A stretch of DNA of 49,644 nucleotides, from contig UROG01000014.1 in the NCBI GenBank assembly GCA_900549485.1, positions 1 through 49,644 on the forward strand, given 5' to 3'. This stretch comes from an uncultured Eubacteriales bacterium (GTDB taxonomy: Bacteria > Bacillota > Clostridia > Oscillospirales > Oscillospiraceae). Within the stretch, counting starts at the first letter, position 1. The number at the start of each line of letters is the position of its first letter. The notes below the pieces were generated by a model. That model had not been told where the DNA came from and searched no databases. It saw only the letters and a program-made list of their open reading frames with translations. Position numbers and translations under genes: made by a program. Positions 48,210 through 49,644 of the stretch are shown here, piece by piece.

Positions 48210-48944
48210 TTATTTGTCTGAAACCCGCTCTGCCGAGATTGTGATTCGACCTAAATCACTCTGCGGACCGTCGCCGATGATTTTTACATTGCAGAAGCCT
48301 TTCGAAAGGAGAAGGTTTTCAAGATATTCAAAGCTATATATATGCTCTATATGTTCTTCTTCGGAGCGCTCCCACAAGCTTCCCTTTTTTGAGAAAATAT
48401 CCATATCGTAGTATATGCAGTCCTCCTCACGGCTGATTTCGGAGCGCCACAGGCACAGCACGTCATCCTGCTCGTCAACATATACCTGACCGTCCATTGA
48501 CTCTATCCATTCGGGGGAGCGTATATCAAAGAGAAACAGACCGGATGGGCGTATAAAGCATGAAAGCTTGTAAAAAAGTACGGGCAGCTCAGCGGGCGGA
48601 ATGTAATTTATTCCGTCGAGAGAGCAGTATGCAGCATCTACTGTTCCGTAAAGATCAAGCTCTGCGGCCTCCTGGCAGAGGAAAAGCGGTGTTTGCCCAT
48701 CGTCGGCGAACTTCTCCCGCGCCTGCATCAGCATATCCTCTGACGCATCCACCGCGATCATTTCATACCCGCGCCGCGCCATAATATCCGTCAGTGTTCC
48801 CGTTCCGCAGAAAAGATCGAGCAGAAGCCTGAATTCTCCCGTGCGGCTATGAAATTCCCTTTCGTAACAGTCTGCAAAGGACGAATACGGTACGTCACCT
48901 GTCAATTCATCATACCATGCCGCTAGCGGACCGTAGCAGCTCAC
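48210..48944 (-). CDS. class I SAM-dependent methyltransferase
   Basis: A 244-residue methyltransferase. Motif I LLLDLFCGTGTLTDIMA, motif II IAVDASEDMLMQA, and the post-motif region CSLDGINYIPPAE fit the YdaC/Methyltransf_25 group. Start GTG (48944) overlaps the yerC stop by four bases (GTGA), with GGGAGG upstream, so it is translationally coupled to yerC. The substrate is unknown. Confidence 0.88.
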   Translation of the reverse strand: MSCYGPLAAWYDELTGDVPYSSFADCYEREFHSRTGEFRLLLDLFCGTGTLTDIMARRGYEMIAVDASEDMLMQAREKFADDGQTPLFLCQEAAELDLYGTVDAAYCSLDGINYIPPAELPVLFYKLSCFIRPSGLFLFDIRSPEWIESMDGQVYVDEQDDVLCLWRSEISREEDCIYYDMDIFSKKGSLWERSEEEHIEHIYSFEYLENLLLSKGFCNVKIIGDGPQSDLGRITISAERVSDK

Positions 48945-49243
48945 TTTTTTTCCTCCCTGCTCTTGATGCGCGGGAAAACGATATCATATCCGCCTGCGCC
49001 GTACTGCAAAGACCTGTTTACACGGCTTATCGTGGCGGAAGATGCGCCGGTAAGCTCAAGGATATCGTTATATATCATCCCGTCGTCAAGGCACGAGGCG
49101 ACCTGATACCTCTGCTCCATTGCCATAAGCTCTGAAATTGAGCACAGATCGTTGAAAAACTTCATGCACTCTTCCTTCGTCTTCAAGGTGAGAATGGCAT
49201 CGTACATTTCTTCGCACCGCTGTTTTCTTGGGAGCTTATTCAT
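48941..49243 (-). CDS. yerC: YerC/YecD family TrpR-like DNA-binding protein
   Basis: A 100-residue all-helical protein related to TrpR. Family features: NKLPRKQRCEEMYDAIL, FFNDLCSISELMAMEQR and the helix-turn-helix MIYNDILELTGASSATISRVNRSL, followed by YGAGGYDIVFPR. It probably binds DNA as a regulator; its regulon is unknown. GGAGGG precedes the ATG. First gene of a two-gene operon. Confidence 0.92.
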   Translation of the reverse strand: MNKLPRKQRCEEMYDAILTLKTKEECMKFFNDLCSISELMAMEQRYQVASCLDDGMIYNDILELTGASSATISRVNRSLQYGAGGYDIVFPRIKSREEKK

Positions 49244-49283
49244 ATGACCCTCCGTTCCGCATTGTCTGTATGTTTACATTTTT

Positions 49284-49312
49284 ATGTTACTACATTAATT
49301 TAAAAAAGTAAA
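49284..49312 (-). promoter_or_regulatory. promoter of yerC operon
   Basis: On the minus strand TTTACT (49307-49312), 17 bases, TAACAT (49284-49289), about 40 bases before the yerC start. Confidence 0.55.
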
Positions 49313-49331
49313 GCATAAAAGCACAAATATC

Positions 49332-49362
49332 TAAAATTCCGCAGCCGAATGAACGGCTGCGG
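49332..49362 (-). terminator. terminator of RNase P RNA
   Basis: CCGCAGCCG pairs perfectly with CGGCTGCGG around a six-base loop; on the minus strand it is followed by AATTTTA. Confidence 0.85.
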
Positions 49363-49371
49363 AGAAAAATC

Positions 49372-49644
49372 GAGTCTGTCTGTAAGCCGGGTTCTGTCTT
49401 AAACGACCATCTATCTAGTTCTTCCGTTGCCGAAAGAATCAAGCCGCCTCCTGAGAACGGCCGGGCCGACCGTATGTTCTCCCACGGCGTTGCTCCGGAT
49501 AGAGTTTACAGCGTATACATGTCTCCATGCTACGAGTGAGCTCTTACCTCACTTTTCCACCCTTACCGCAAAAAGCGGCGGTATATCTCTGTTGCACTTG
49601 TCCGAGGGTCACCCCTGGCGGGCGTTACCCGTTATCCTTGCCCT
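49372..49644 (-). ncRNA. rnpB: RNase P RNA, 5' part missing at window edge
   Basis: On the minus strand the sequence AGGATAACGGGTAACGCCCG, then CAGGGGTGACCCTCGGACAAGTGC, AACAGAGATATACCGCC, GGTAAGGGTGGAAAAGTGAGG and the 3' end GACAGAACCCGGCTTACAG match the catalytic RNA of bacterial RNase P. It cleaves 5' leaders from tRNA precursors. About 273 bases are visible; the 5' end (with the conserved GAGGAAAGTCCG region) lies beyond the window. The 3' end is placed just before the terminator. Confidence 0.93.

Noticed and set aside
1..49644. CRISPR array, rRNA operon or insertion sequence
   Set aside because: No regularly spaced repeats, no rRNA sequence and no transposase frame with terminal inverted repeats were seen.

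Overview
The window reads like a chromosomal segment of an anaerobic, gut-type Clostridia (Eubacteriales, probably an Oscillospiraceae relative). The reasons are a large Alu-type SRP RNA followed by dnaX and ybaB, a CIRCE-controlled groESL, TmcAL beside acetate kinase, a TrpR-like YerC, strong GGAGG ribosome binding sites and frequent GTG/TTG starts. The taxonomic placement is inference; no 16S gene is present.

Layout. 1-820: end of a mobile-element gene with a small gene lying inside it in another frame, then hairpins up to a tRNA-Ala. 1.2-4.5 kb: SRP RNA, dnaX, ybaB and a radical SAM protein. 4.6-7.0 kb (minus): cstA-type transporter behind an uncharacterised gene, with a palindrome on the promoter. 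7.2-9.3 kb: rRNA methyltransferase and lipid kinase. 9.4-11.4 kb: groES-groEL. 11.6-15.2 kb: alpha/beta hydrolase, ackA and divergent tmcAL.

15.3-35.3 kb is the most interesting part. Two complete LIV-type ABC transporters (binding protein, two permeases, two ATPases) flank a seven-gene minus-strand operon: mtnK, mtnA, a D-2-hydroxyacid dehydrogenase, an FGGY kinase, an iron alcohol dehydrogenase, methionine gamma-lyase and a class II aldolase. A divergent DeoR-type regulator and an RpiB/LacAB-type isomerase complete it. MtnK + MtnA + class II aldolase + alcohol dehydrogenase is the enzyme set of the oxygen-independent 'DHAP shunt' that disposes of methylthioribose and 5-deoxyribose. The DeoR promoter region and the isomerase/second-transporter intergenic region share A-rich motifs, which suggests one regulon.

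35.4-39.2 kb: nitrilase with a structured leader, threonine ammonia-lyase and a CofE-like ligase. 39.3-42 kb: a small basic protein and an intracellular GH3 glycosidase. 42.1-48.2 kb: a membrane-stress-like operon resembling Bacillus ydjGHI (SPFH/zinc-ribbon, zinc-ribbon, TPM proteins) with an added surface protein and lipoprotein but no pspA. 48.2-49.6 kb (minus): yerC, a methyltransferase, and RNase P RNA cut by the window end. No CRISPR array, rRNA operon or intact insertion sequence was seen.
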